DNA of 38,359 bases from Nocardia cyriacigeorgica (GTDB taxonomy: Bacteria; Actinomycetota; Actinomycetes; Mycobacteriales; Mycobacteriaceae). This document shows, one piece after another, positions 30,632 to 38,359 of the stretch; within the stretch, counting starts at the first letter, position 1, and each line of letters begins with the position of its first letter. The stretch spans positions 1 through 38,359 of the forward strand of contig NZ_JAAGVC010000048.1 of the NCBI RefSeq assembly GCF_010858045.1, written 5' to 3'. The position numbers were made by a program, and so were the translations under genes. Below the pieces are notes generated by a model that saw only the letters and a list, made by a program, of their open reading frames with translations, had not been told where the DNA came from and searched no databases.

Positions 30632-32775
30632 AGCAGGCCCCCATCCGGGGCGCGGAGGGCGGCGAGGTACTCGATTACCACGCCCTCAACGCGATGCTGA
30701 ACCTGTACGGCCCGAACGGCGAGATCCAGTTCGACAAGGACCGTGAGGCCGCCCACCAGTACTTCTTGCAGCACGTCAATCAGAACACCGTCTTCTTCCA
30801 CAACCTGGACGAGAAGCTGGACTACCTGATCGACGAGAACTACTACGAGCGCGAGGTACTGGATCAGTACAGCCGCGAGTTCATCAAGAGCCTGTTCCAG
30901 CAGGCCTACGCCAAGAAGTTCCGGTTCCCGACCTTCCTCGGCGCGTTCAAGTACTACACCTCCTACACCCTCAAGACCTTCGACGGTAAGCGCTACCTGG
31001 AGCGGTTCGAGGACCGTGTGTGCATGGTCGCGCTGACGCTGGCCGCAGGCGATGAGCAGCTGGCCCGCGAGCTGGTCGAGGAGATCATCGACGGCCGCTT
31101 CCAGCCGGCCACCCCCACCTTCCTCAATTCGGGCAAGAAGCAGCGCGGCGAACCGGTGTCGTGCTTCCTGCTGCGCATCGAGGACAACATGGAGTCCATC
31201 GGACGCTCCATCAACTCCGCGCTGCAGCTGTCCAAGCGCGGCGGTGGTGTGGCGTTGCTGCTCAGCAACATCCGTGAGCACGGCGCGCCGATCAAGAAGA
31301 TCGAGAACCAGTCCTCCGGCGTCATCCCGATCATGAAGCTGCTGGAAGACTCCTTCTCCTACGCCAACCAGCTCGGCGCGCGGCAGGGCGCGGGCGCGGT
31401 GTACCTGCACGCGCACCACCCCGACATCTACCGCTTCCTCGACACCAAGCGGGAGAACGCGGACGAGAAGATCCGCATCAAGACCCTCTCGCTCGGCGTG
31501 GTGATCCCCGACATCACCTTCGAACTGGCGAAGAAGAACGAGGACATGTACCTGTTCTCGCCGTACGACGTGGAGCGCATCTACGGCAAGCCGTTCGCCG
31601 ATATCGACGTCACCGAGAAGTACTACGAGATGGTCGACGACAAGCGCATCCGCAAGTCGAAGATCAAGGCGCGCGAGTTCTTCCAGACCATCGCCGAGCT
31701 GCAGTTCGAGTCGGGCTACCCGTACATCATGTTCGAGGACACGGTGAACCGGGCCAACCCGATCGCGGGCAAGATCACCCACTCCAACCTGTGCTCGGAG
31801 ATCTTGCAGGTCTCCACGCCGTCGGAGTTCAACGACGATCTGTCCTATTCGAAGGTCGGCAAAGATATCTCCTGCAACCTCGGCTCGCTCAACATCGCCA
31901 AGACGATGGACTCGCCGGACTTCGCCAAGACCATCGAGACCGCGATCCGGGCGCTCACGGCGGTCTCGGACCAGACCCACATCTACTCGGTGCCCTCCAT
32001 CGAGCAGGGCAACAACTCCTCGCACGCGATCGGTCTCGGGCAGATGAACCTGCATGGTTTCCTGGCGCGCGAGCGGATCCACTACGGGTCCGAAGAGGGC
32101 ATCGACTTCACCAACATCTACTTCTACACCGTGGTCTACCACGCGCTGCGGGCGTCGAACCGGATCGCCATCGAGCGCGGTAGCTACTTCGGCGGCTTCC
32201 CGGAATCGAAGTACGCCAGCGGCGAGTACTTCGACAAGTACACCGATCAGGTGTGGGAGCCCAAGACCGATCGGGTGCGGCAGCTCTTCGACGAGGCGGG
32301 CGTGCGCATCCCCACCCAGGACGATTGGCGTGAGCTGAAGGCCTCGGTCATGGAACACGGCATCTACAACCAGAACCTGCAGGCCGTGCCGCCCACCGGC
32401 TCGATCTCCTACATCAACCACTCCACCAGCTCGATCCACCCGGTGGCGTCGAAGATCGAGATCCGCAAGGAAGGCAAGATCGGGCGCGTCTACTACCCGG
32501 CGCCCTACATGACCAACGACAACCTCGAGTACTACGAGGACGCCTACGAGATCGGCTACGAGAAGATCATCGACACCTACGCCGCGGCCACCCAGCACGT
32601 GGACCAGGGCCTGTCGCTGACGCTGTTCTTCAAGGACACCGCCACCACCCGCGATCTCAACCGGGCCCAGATCTACGCCTGGCGCAAGGGCATCAAGACC
32701 CTGTACTACATCCGGCTGCGCCAGATGGCGTTGCAGGGGACTGAAATTGAGAACTGCGTCAGCTGTATGCTATAA
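30586..32775 (+). CDS. nrdE: Class Ib ribonucleotide reductase alpha subunit NrdE
   Basis: A 729-residue reductase subunit; TTG 30586 is chosen because the known family N-terminus (DYHALNAMLNLYGPNG) begins shortly after. No better start is visible downstream, and the gene overlaps nrdI. Active-site segments are intact: PATPTFLNSGKKQRGEPVSC with the first redox cysteine, NLCSEILQVSTPSEF with the thiyl-radical cysteine, and NCVSCML at the C-terminus as the redox-relay pair. There is no N-terminal ATP cone. The last dozen codons (from about 32740) switch to AT-rich synonymous choices (ACT, GAA, ATT, TGT, CTA, TAA), unlike the rest of the gene. The usual tail sequence is preserved nonetheless. 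A homing-endonuclease remnant lies 35 bases downstream. Confidence 0.95.
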   Translation: MAATTTAPTGKTARLEQAPIRGAEGGEVLDYHALNAMLNLYGPNGEIQFDKDREAAHQYFLQHVNQNTVFFHNLDEKLDYLIDENYYEREVLDQYSREFIKSLFQQAYAKKFRFPTFLGAFKYYTSYTLKTFDGKRYLERFEDRVCMVALTLAAGDEQLARELVEEIIDGRFQPATPTFLNSGKKQRGEPVSCFLLRIEDNMESIGRSINSALQLSKRGGGVALLLSNIREHGAPIKKIENQSSGVIPIMKLLEDSFSYANQLGARQGAGAVYLHAHHPDIYRFLDTKRENADEKIRIKTLSLGVVIPDITFELAKKNEDMYLFSPYDVERIYGKPFADIDVTEKYYEMVDDKRIRKSKIKAREFFQTIAELQFESGYPYIMFEDTVNRANPIAGKITHSNLCSEILQVSTPSEFNDDLSYSKVGKDISCNLGSLNIAKTMDSPDFAKTIETAIRALTAVSDQTHIYSVPSIEQGNNSSHAIGLGQMNLHGFLARERIHYGSEEGIDFTNIYFYTVVYHALRASNRIAIERGSYFGGFPESKYASGEYFDKYTDQVWEPKTDRVRQLFDEAGVRIPTQDDWRELKASVMEHGIYNQNLQAVPPTGSISYINHSTSSIHPVASKIEIRKEGKIGRVYYPAPYMTNDNLEYYEDAYEIGYEKIIDTYAAATQHVDQGLSLTLFFKDTATTRDLNRAQIYAWRKGIKTLYYIRLRQMALQGTEIENCVSCML

Positions 32776-32810
32776 GTGCTGCTCGTCGTAGGCGATGGGC
32801 GGGGGTTCTC

Positions 32811-33521
32811 ATGGATAGGCCAGCTCATGGTGTTATCTATGGAGTTCGCCTCTGTGCTGAGTACGACTACCGATACGTCGGGCTGACAACCAAGTCGGAG
32901 CAGGTTCGGCTGCGCCAGCACTTCAAGGCAGCTGGCGCAGGTCGAAAGACTCCGTTCTACGACTGGCTTCGTAAGCAGGACCGCGACGCGGTAGTGGCGG
33001 AGGTGTTGGATAGTGTGTGCGGCCTGGACTGCGGAAATGCGGGAGGCCGCACGGGTTCGCTCGACTGGCCGCCCGGGGTTGAGTCGCTACGGCGAGGAGA
33101 ATCCATTCCACGGACGCACACATTCGGCGGCGCAGCGAGCAAAATGGTCGACGGAGCGCAAAGGTACGTATCAAGGCGAAGCCAATCCAACTTCGGAAAA
33201 TTCGGTCACGCGCACCCGCGGTTCGGACACGCGATGCCGGCGGAATCCCGGCAGCGACTATCGGAGATGCGAAAGGGCGCGGGAAATCCGAACTACGGGC
33301 GGGCAGCAGGCACTGAGACTCGGGCAAAGATGTCTGCCGTTCGAAAGGGCCGACCGATGCCGTCGCGTAAGCGTAGCGCGCACACGCGGTATCACACGAA
33401 CATGGGCAGGTTCAAACAGTCTTGTATGTACTGCGTGGAGGATCTGGCGAACCAGAACGCCTCTCGACCGGACGGGTCGGTGAACTCGGCCGTCAGCCCA
33501 GGTCCTGAGACGTCGACGTAG
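32811..33521 (+). pseudogene. Frameshifted GIY-YIG/NUMOD3 homing endonuclease
   Basis: The N-terminal frame encodes a GIY-YIG nuclease start (GVIYGVRL, then YRYVGLTT, then VRLRQHFKAAG). From about 33013 to 33190 the homology continues in the +1 frame (WTAEMREA, then YGEENPFHGRTHSAAQRAKW and GEANP, a NUMOD3 repeat). It then returns to the first frame (NFGKFGHAHPRFGHAMPAES, MRKGAGNPNYGRAAGTETRA, more NUMOD3 repeats) and ends in a C-terminal HTRYHTNMG and SCMYC. The second shift looks like loss of one A in the CCAAC of GEANP-NF. Base composition and codon use are clearly lower in GC than all neighbours. It reads as a decaying free-standing homing endonuclease gene behind nrdE. Sequencing error as the cause of the two shifts cannot be excluded. 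Confidence 0.75.
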
Positions 33522-33591
33522 GCCCAGCGGCACTGGCATCGGCACCGGCCCGGCTGACCACGGCAGCGGCCGCACCGGCGCGCTCGTCGGT

Positions 33592-33630
33592 GGCGCGGAT
33601 CGGTGAACACCGGTCCGCGCCATTTCTTTT
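33592..33630 (+). terminator. Rho-independent terminator after nrdE and the homing-endonuclease remnant
   Basis: GGCGCGGA (33592-33599) pairs with TCCGCGCC (33614-33621), extended inwards by CGG/CCG and a wobble pair, then ATTTCTTTT at 33622-33630. It is one of the few hairpins here with a proper U tract. It is likely the native end of the nrdHIE transcript. Confidence 0.85.
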
Positions 33631-33681
33631 GGCGACGTTGTCGGTGGCCGGCGCTATTGTGGTCGCATAGGGAGTGTGTGT

Positions 33682-34062
33682 GTGACCAGAGGGGTGGCGG
33701 CCGTGGGTGATGTTGTATTCGTGATCGATGGCGGGGGTCGCCGTGGCCCGGACTGGCTCGATCAGGTCACCGGCGAGTTGCGCGCCGACCTCGAGGAGAT
33801 CCGCGGGGTGCGGGTACGCTCGGTGCCCGTCGCCGTGCCCGAGGGCGCGAAATCCGGTGTGGTCGAACAGATCGGCCAGCTCGCCGTGTCCGGCGGTGCG
33901 CTCGGCACCGCCGCCTGGGTGGTGCGCGATATCGTGGCCAAATTCATCGACCGGGCGGGAGCGCGCTCGATCACCATCAAGAAGGGTGAGGACGAGCTCA
34001 CCATCACCGCGGCCTCGGCCGAACAGATCGACCGGCTGCTGGATCTGCTCACCGATGAATAG
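33682..34062 (+). CDS. EACC1-like small protein (effector-associated constant component)
   Basis: A 126-residue protein. GTG 33682 has AGGGAG 7 bases upstream; GTG 33676, 33694 and 33703 are in-frame alternatives. The second half, GQLAVSGGALGTAAWVVRDI then FIDRAGARSITIKKGEDELTITAASAEQIDRLLDLL, has the EACC1 pattern: a glycine-rich hydrophobic helix, an arginine-containing helix and a beta hairpin. As I recall it, EACC1 was defined as a small constant partner of variable effectors in NTP-dependent conflict systems of multicellular bacteria. No enzyme motif is visible. Its stop overlaps the start of the caspase-EccC gene by 8 bases, so the two are translationally coupled. Confidence 0.75.
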   Translation: MTRGVAAVGDVVFVIDGGGRRGPDWLDQVTGELRADLEEIRGVRVRSVPVAVPEGAKSGVVEQIGQLAVSGGALGTAAWVVRDIVAKFIDRAGARSITIKKGEDELTITAASAEQIDRLLDLLTDE

Positions 34063-37000
34063 CCCGGCCGGACAACGCATCGCGCTGTTCATCGCCAACG
34101 ACACCTACCATTTCGACGGGCTGTCGCGGCTCTACGCGCCGGTCTCCGACGCTGAACAACTGCGAGAGTTGTTGCGCGATCCGGAAATCGGCGGCTTCCG
34201 GCCCACCGATCTACTGATCAACGAATCCAAGGCCGAAATCGAGCGCAGCATCGAGCGCCTGTTCCGCGGGGCAGGCCCCGACGACGTGGTGCTGCTCTAC
34301 TTCTCCGGCCATGGCCTGCGCACCCGGCAGAACCTGTACCTGGCCACCAGCAATACCGATCCGCAACTGTTGTCGAGCACGGGGATCTCGGCCACGTTCA
34401 TCCGGGAGCTCATCAAGGATTCGGCGGCCGCGGCGAAGGTCATCCTGCTCGACTGCTGCTACAGCGGGGCCTTCCTCGGCGCCGACGTGATGAAGTCGAC
34501 GCCGACCATCGACGACGTCGGCCAGGAGCTCGCCGCCGGTGAGGGCATCTGCGTGCTCACCGCGACCAGTGCGGTGGAAACCGCCGAAGACGGGCGCGGC
34601 GGTGCCGATCAATCGGCGCCGCTATCGATCTTCACCGCTGCCATGGTGAAAGGCATCGGCACCGGCCTGGCCGACAACGGCAGCGGCCGCATCAGCGCCC
34701 ACGACCTGTGGACCTACACCCTCGCCGAAGTGCGCGCCCGCACCAGCAGGCAGACGCCGAACCACTACGGCCTGCTCAAGGACGAGGTGTACATCGCCAA
34801 GGTGCGGCGCAGGCATCCCGGTGCGGTCGAGGTGGGCGACCGCGTACAGCTCGGCGGCCTGCTCGGGCGGCTGGAGCAGGACGCGACCCTCGGGCTGCGG
34901 GCCGAAGCCTGGTGGGGCACCGGACGATTGAAGGTGCCGGTCGGGCAGGAACGCCGCACCGACGGCGCCGCCGGCGAAACCGTCTGGCTGGACCTCGCGG
35001 GCCCCGACGGCAATCTGCTCGTCGTCGGGCGCGCCGGCGCGGGCAAGAGCACGCTGCTGCGCACCCTCACCGGCTCGCTCGCGCTCACCCACGCTCCGGA
35101 CGAAGCGCAGATCTATGTCCTGGAGTCCAGCAATCGGCTCGGGTCGATGGGCGCGCTACCACATATCGCCGGGGTGGCCGGCGACGACGAACCCGAGCAG
35201 GTGCTCTCACTGCTGCAGACCATCGTCGCCGAGATCCGTTCCCGCAAGAAGATGTACCGCGCCAACAACATCGACTCGCCTGCCAGCCTGCGCGCGGCGC
35301 GGTCGGTACTGGTCGGCGGGCCCGCCGCCGATATCTTCCTGCTGCTGGACCGGTGGGGCGATTTCTGCGAGCAGATCCCCGATTTCGCCGCCATCCTGCG
35401 CCAAGTGGCCAGCGCCGGCCCCGAATACGGCGTGCACGTGGTGGCGACGGTGCGCGATTGGAGCGAGGCGCCGGATTGGCTCGCGGATCTGCTGCCCTCC
35501 CATATCGAGCTGCGCCTGCACCGCCCGCACGAATCGCGGATCCACCCGGAGCGGGCCGCCCGCCTGCCCGACGGTCCCGGTTGGGCCCTGTACCGCGGCC
35601 GCCCGTTCCGCATCGCCATGCCCGACCTGCGGGAACTGCCGCCGGACAAGATGGTGCTGCCCGATCTGGCCGACGGCGCCGCCGAACTGGTCAGCCGGGT
35701 CGCGGCGGCCTGGCCGGCTCGCCGGGCCGACGGCGAGATCCGCCGCCCCTCCTTCGACGGCAACGTCGATTTCGCCGACCTGTTCGGTATCGGCGCAGAC
35801 GACCGGCTCGACCTCGAAGTGGCCTGGCAGCACCGTTCCAAACACGAGCGGTTGCGCATCCCGATCGGCGTCACCCATCTGGGTGAGACGGTGGAGCTGG
35901 ATCTGAAACAGGTCGGCGAATCGGGGATGGGTCAGTACGGGCTGGTGGTCGGCGCCGCCGGATCCGGTAAATCGATGCTGCTCAAGGACATCGTGCTCGG
36001 TTTGGCGGTCACCCATCCGCCGGACGCGGTGAACTTCCTGCTCGTCGACTTCCGGGGTAGCGAAACCTTCGACGGACTCCAGCCGCTGCCGCACGTCTCG
36101 GCCGTGGTGAACGACCTGGCCGCGGAATTGCCGCTGGTGGATCGGCTGATGGCCACCCTCGCCGGTGAGATCGAACGGCGCAGGCAGGTGCTGCGCAGGC
36201 ACAATTACGCCGATATCGGCGCCTACGATTCCGCCCGCAGGCGCGGCCGCGATCTCGAGCCCCTGCCCGCCCTGGTCCTGGTGATCGACGAGTTCACCGA
36301 ATTGCTCGCCCAGAAACCGGATTTCGGCGACACCCTGGTCGCCATCGCCCGCCGCGGCAGGGCGCTCGGTCTGCATCTACTGCTGTCCTCGGCGCGTCTC
36401 GAGGGCTATCGGCTCGGTCCGTTCGAGGCCTACCTGTCCTTCCGGATCGGGTTGCGGATGTTCTCGGCGGCCGAATCGCGCATGGTGCTCGGGGTACCTG
36501 ACGCCTATGAGTTGCCGAGTACGCCCGGCTTCGCGTACCTGAAAGCCGATGCCGCGGCACCTATCCGATTCAAAACCGCCTATCTGGCGCGGCCGGAGCG
36601 GCGCCACGACCAGGATGCCGAGGCGCGCGGTGTGCAACGGACCCTGCTCGATTCGCTGGTATCGCAGGTGCGCGCGGCCGGTGTGCCCGCCCGCCGGATC
36701 TGGCTGCCGCCGCTGTCGGAGCCTGCCACCATCGACGAACTGATCACCGATCACCGCTGGGCGCCCGGCGGTTTCGGCATGCTGGAACTACCGGTCGGGG
36801 TGGTGGACGATCCGTTCGAACAGCTGCAACGTGCCCTGGTGCTGCCGCTGGCCGGCGAAGACGGCAACGTCGCGGTGGTGGGCGGGACGCGCTCGGGCAA
36901 ATCCACCACCTTGGCCACGATCGTGCTGTCGGCGGCCGCCACCCACACACCCGAGCAGGTGCAGTTCTATGTGCTCGATATCGGTGGCGCACTCGCCGAC

Positions 37001-38359
37001 CTCGAGCAGGTGCCGCATGTGGGTGCGGTGGTCGGGCGCGGCGAGCCGGACCGTATGCGCCGCACCGTCGCCGAAGTCGCCGCGGTGCTGAGCAACCGGC
37101 GCCAGCTGTTCCAGGAACTGGGGATCGCCTCGATGGCCGAGTACCGGCGACGGCGCGCGACCATGCCGGATCCGGCGCGGGCGGACGCGTTCGGCGATGT
37201 CTTCCTCGTCGTCGACGACTGGGGCTACGCTCGCCGGCACGACGAGGCGCTGGAACAGCATCTGATCGATCTCACCGCCGATGGCCTCGGCTACGGGGTG
37301 CACGTCATCGTGTCGGCGGTCCGGTGGGCCCATCTGCGCCCGGTGTTCCGTGAACGTTTCGGCACCAAACTCGAACTGCGCCTCGACGATCCGGGCGAAT
37401 CGGAGTTCAACAAGAACGACGCGGCGCGCGTGCCAGGAACGCCGGGCCGGGGGCTGGTCCGCGCCGGAACGCGGATCAAGGCGATGATGATCGCGATGCC
37501 GCGGCTGGAATCGGGCGCCGAGCTGAGCGCCCCGGCAGGTGATCTGCTGTCCTCCGGCCGGATGCTCGCCCAGCGTTACCCGGGCAGGCGCGCACCCGAG
37601 GTGCGGGCGTTGCCGATGCGGGTGGCGCGGGAGAATCTGCTGGCCATCGCCGACGCGGAGGGGATCGAGCAGAGCGCCCGCCATGTGGTGATCGGCCTGC
37701 GGGCGACCGATCTCGCCCCCTTGGTGCTGGATTTCGCCAAACAGCCGCATTTCGTGGTCTTCGGCGACGCCGAATCCGGGAAGACGACGCTGCTGGCCAA
37801 TATCGTCGACGGTCTCGGCCGCGCGGCCACCAAGGACGAGGCGGCGCTGGTCATCATCGATCCTGCGCGCCGGTTGCTGGAGATGTCCTCCGGGCTGCCG
37901 CAGGTGGCGCGCTATTCGCCCACACCGCAGACGATCACCGAGGCCGTCGACACCGTCGTGCAGTTCATCGAGAAACGCACCGCAGGCCCGGACGTTTCGC
38001 CGCAACAGTTGCGTGACCGCAGCTGGTGGCGGGGGCCGGAACTGTTCGTCATCGTCGACGATTACGAGCGGGTCTGCGCCGCCTCCACCGGCAACCCGCT
38101 GGCGCCGCTGGCGGAATTCCTCGCCCAGGGCCACGACATCGGCCTGCACGTGATCATCGCCCGCGCCAGCGCCGGCGCCGCACTCGCCCTGCACGACCCG
38201 GTCCTCGGCCGGCTGCGCGACCTCGGCGCCGACGGCCTGGTCCTGAGCGGTTCCCCCGAGGAAGGCGCGCTGCTCGCCGGTACTCGGCCATCGAGGCGAT
38301 CCCCAGTTCCTGGAACAGCTGGCGCCGGTTGCTCAGCACCGCGGCGACTTCGGCGACGG
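34055..38359 (+). CDS. Caspase-like protease fused to four FtsK/EccC-type ATPase modules (3' end missing)
   Basis: Open from ATG 34055 to the window end (about 1406 reliable codons to 38273). Residues ~7-245 are a C14 caspase-like domain (RIALFIANDTYHFDGL, VLLYFSGHGLRT with His86, VILLDCCYSGAF with Cys135 as likely nucleophile). Four P-loop modules follow. D0 has GRAGAGKST (K331) and a degenerate Walker B (FLLLDRWGDF). D1 has LDLKQVGESGMGQYGLVVGA, GAAGSGKSM (K639) and VLVIDEFTELL near 745. D2 has GVVDDPFEQLQRALVLPLAG, GGTRSGKST (K949) and VFLVVDDWGY. D3 has GDAESGKTT (K1243) and LFVIVDDYERV. D1-D3 follow EccC of type VII secretion closely, but the EccC membrane anchor is missing and the caspase takes its place. 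A role in a conflict/immune system is inferred from the EACC1 partner. Bases 38274-38359 are an inverted copy of 37065-37150, so the terminal residues are unreliable. Confidence 0.9.
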   Translation, partial: MNSPAGQRIALFIANDTYHFDGLSRLYAPVSDAEQLRELLRDPEIGGFRPTDLLINESKAEIERSIERLFRGAGPDDVVLLYFSGHGLRTRQNLYLATSNTDPQLLSSTGISATFIRELIKDSAAAAKVILLDCCYSGAFLGADVMKSTPTIDDVGQELAAGEGICVLTATSAVETAEDGRGGADQSAPLSIFTAAMVKGIGTGLADNGSGRISAHDLWTYTLAEVRARTSRQTPNHYGLLKDEVYIAKVRRRHPGAVEVGDRVQLGGLLGRLEQDATLGLRAEAWWGTGRLKVPVGQERRTDGAAGETVWLDLAGPDGNLLVVGRAGAGKSTLLRTLTGSLALTHAPDEAQIYVLESSNRLGSMGALPHIAGVAGDDEPEQVLSLLQTIVAEIRSRKKMYRANNIDSPASLRAARSVLVGGPAADIFLLLDRWGDFCEQIPDFAAILRQVASAGPEYGVHVVATVRDWSEAPDWLADLLPSHIELRLHRPHESRIHPERAARLPDGPGWALYRGRPFRIAMPDLRELPPDKMVLPDLADGAAELVSRVAAAWPARRADGEIRRPSFDGNVDFADLFGIGADDRLDLEVAWQHRSKHERLRIPIGVTHLGETVELDLKQVGESGMGQYGLVVGAAGSGKSMLLKDIVLGLAVTHPPDAVNFLLVDFRGSETFDGLQPLPHVSAVVNDLAAELPLVDRLMATLAGEIERRRQVLRRHNYADIGAYDSARRRGRDLEPLPALVLVIDEFTELLAQKPDFGDTLVAIARRGRALGLHLLLSSARLEGYRLGPFEAYLSFRIGLRMFSAAESRMVLGVPDAYELPSTPGFAYLKADAAAPIRFKTAYLARPERRHDQDAEARGVQRTLLDSLVSQVRAAGVPARRIWLPPLSEPATIDELITDHRWAPGGFGMLELPVGVVDDPFEQLQRALVLPLAGEDGNVAVVGGTRSGKSTTLATIVLSAAATHTPEQVQFYVLDIGGALADLEQVPHVGAVVGRGEPDRMRRTVAEVAAVLSNRRQLFQELGIASMAEYRRRRATMPDPARADAFGDVFLVVDDWGYARRHDEALEQHLIDLTADGLGYGVHVIVSAVRWAHLRPVFRERFGTKLELRLDDPGESEFNKNDAARVPGTPGRGLVRAGTRIKAMMIAMPRLESGAELSAPAGDLLSSGRMLAQRYPGRRAPEVRALPMRVARENLLAIADAEGIEQSARHVVIGLRATDLAPLVLDFAKQPHFVVFGDAESGKTTLLANIVDGLGRAATKDEAALVIIDPARRLLEMSSGLPQVARYSPTPQTITEAVDTVVQFIEKRTAGPDVSPQQLRDRSWWRGPELFVIVDDYERVCAASTGNPLAPLAEFLAQGHDIGLHVIIARASAGAALALHDPVLGRLRDLGADGLVLSGSPEEGALLAGTRPSRRSPVPGTAGAGCSAPRRLRRR
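37065..37150 (+). repeat. Internal arm of an 86-bp perfect inverted repeat
   Basis: This segment encodes part of the D2 ATPase module after its Walker A (AEVAAVLSNRRQLFQELG and following residues). Its exact reverse complement forms the last 86 bases of the window. The coding match to EccC is in this copy, so it is the authentic one. Confidence 0.95.
38274..38359 (-). repeat. Terminal arm of the 86-bp inverted repeat, probably an assembly fold-back
   Basis: These bases are the exact reverse complement of 37065-37150, running to the very last base. The EccC-like frame reads sensibly up to GSPEEGALLAG and then turns into arginine/proline-rich text at the junction. The junction shares only a few bases (TCGCCGG) with the real gene. 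A chimeric contig end is the simplest explanation. Confidence 0.8.

Noticed and set aside
30628..32598. A long minus-strand frame opposite nrdE
   Set aside because: It is an antisense shadow of a highly conserved gene, made of Val/Leu/Asp-rich text without motifs.
33000..33200. Programmed frameshifting in the endonuclease gene
   Set aside because: Two shifts in opposite directions with no slippery sequence or downstream pseudoknot visible; decay or sequencing error is simpler.
32740..33540. Group I intron or intein carrying the endonuclease within nrdE
   Set aside because: nrdE reads through to its normal C-terminus and stop before the endonuclease gene, no second exon is seen downstream, and no intron core or intein splicing motifs were recognised.
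38274..38359. Terminal inverted repeat of a transposon
   Set aside because: The partner arm lies inside a conserved ATPase module and encodes family residues, with no transposase and no target duplication.
34055..38359. A plain EccC of an ESX secretion locus
   Set aside because: No EccB/D/E, EsxA/B, PE/PPE or mycosin genes are present, the membrane anchor is absent, and a caspase domain occupies the N-terminus.

Overview
The window looks like one complete assembled contig from a high-GC actinobacterium of the Mycobacteriales, most likely Nocardia or a close relative. This rests on strong G/C third positions, frequent GTG/TTG starts, leaderless-type -10 boxes, an IdeR-type iron box, a class Ib nrdHIE cluster with a NrdR-like box, a fused MoaC/MoaB protein, an ECF42 sigma factor with a DGPF partner, and a caspase/EACC1 locus. 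No tRNA, rRNA, CRISPR array, insertion sequence or replication origin was seen. Genus is inferred from gene families only.

Layout. 1-149: end of a MetY-type sulfhydrylase. 429-2617: a secreted alpha/beta hydrolase lipoprotein and a convergent secreted lipase. 2744-9530: a LexA-family paralogue, then an iron-box-controlled 1998-residue NRPS with order C-A-T-C-T-reductase. 9503-12388: a BASS transporter and an MHS/ProP-type transporter diverging around a perfect CRP/GlxR palindrome, then a guanidinium-exporter-type SMR gene behind a guanidine-III riboswitch. 12614-15951: two hotdog thioesterases, a secreted beta-propeller protein, an SDR and a small secreted protein. 16120-19649: an ECF sigma factor, a secreted peptidoglycan amidase with a hairpin between Shine-Dalgarno and start codon, a CobW-family metallochaperone and a 62-residue orphan. 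19698-20702: an AraC-family regulator. 20914-25010: a divergent molybdenum cofactor locus (moeA-moaCB-moaE and moaA-moaD). 25149-27144: a DGPF-repeat protein and its ECF42 sigma factor. 27193-29394: nadE and a TetR regulator, divergent from an FMN reductase across a palindromic operator. 29884-32775: nrdHIE. 32811-33521: a frameshifted GIY-YIG/NUMOD3 homing-endonuclease gene of different base composition directly behind nrdE. 33682-38359: an EACC1-like small protein and, overlapping it by 8 bases, a very large open frame that fuses a caspase-like protease to four FtsK/EccC-type ATPase modules and runs off the end.

The most unusual system is the last one. An intact-looking caspase dyad is joined to the motor architecture of the type VII secretion ATPase EccC, without EccC's membrane anchor, and translationally coupled to an EACC1-type protein. 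This is the configuration of a conflict or immune system rather than of a secretion apparatus. The second notable unit is the iron-controlled NRPS, whose second module has no adenylation domain.

A caution: the last 86 bases (38274-38359) are an exact reverse complement of 37065-37150 inside the same gene. This is probably an assembly fold-back at a contig end, so the true C-terminus of the caspase-EccC protein is not in this window.
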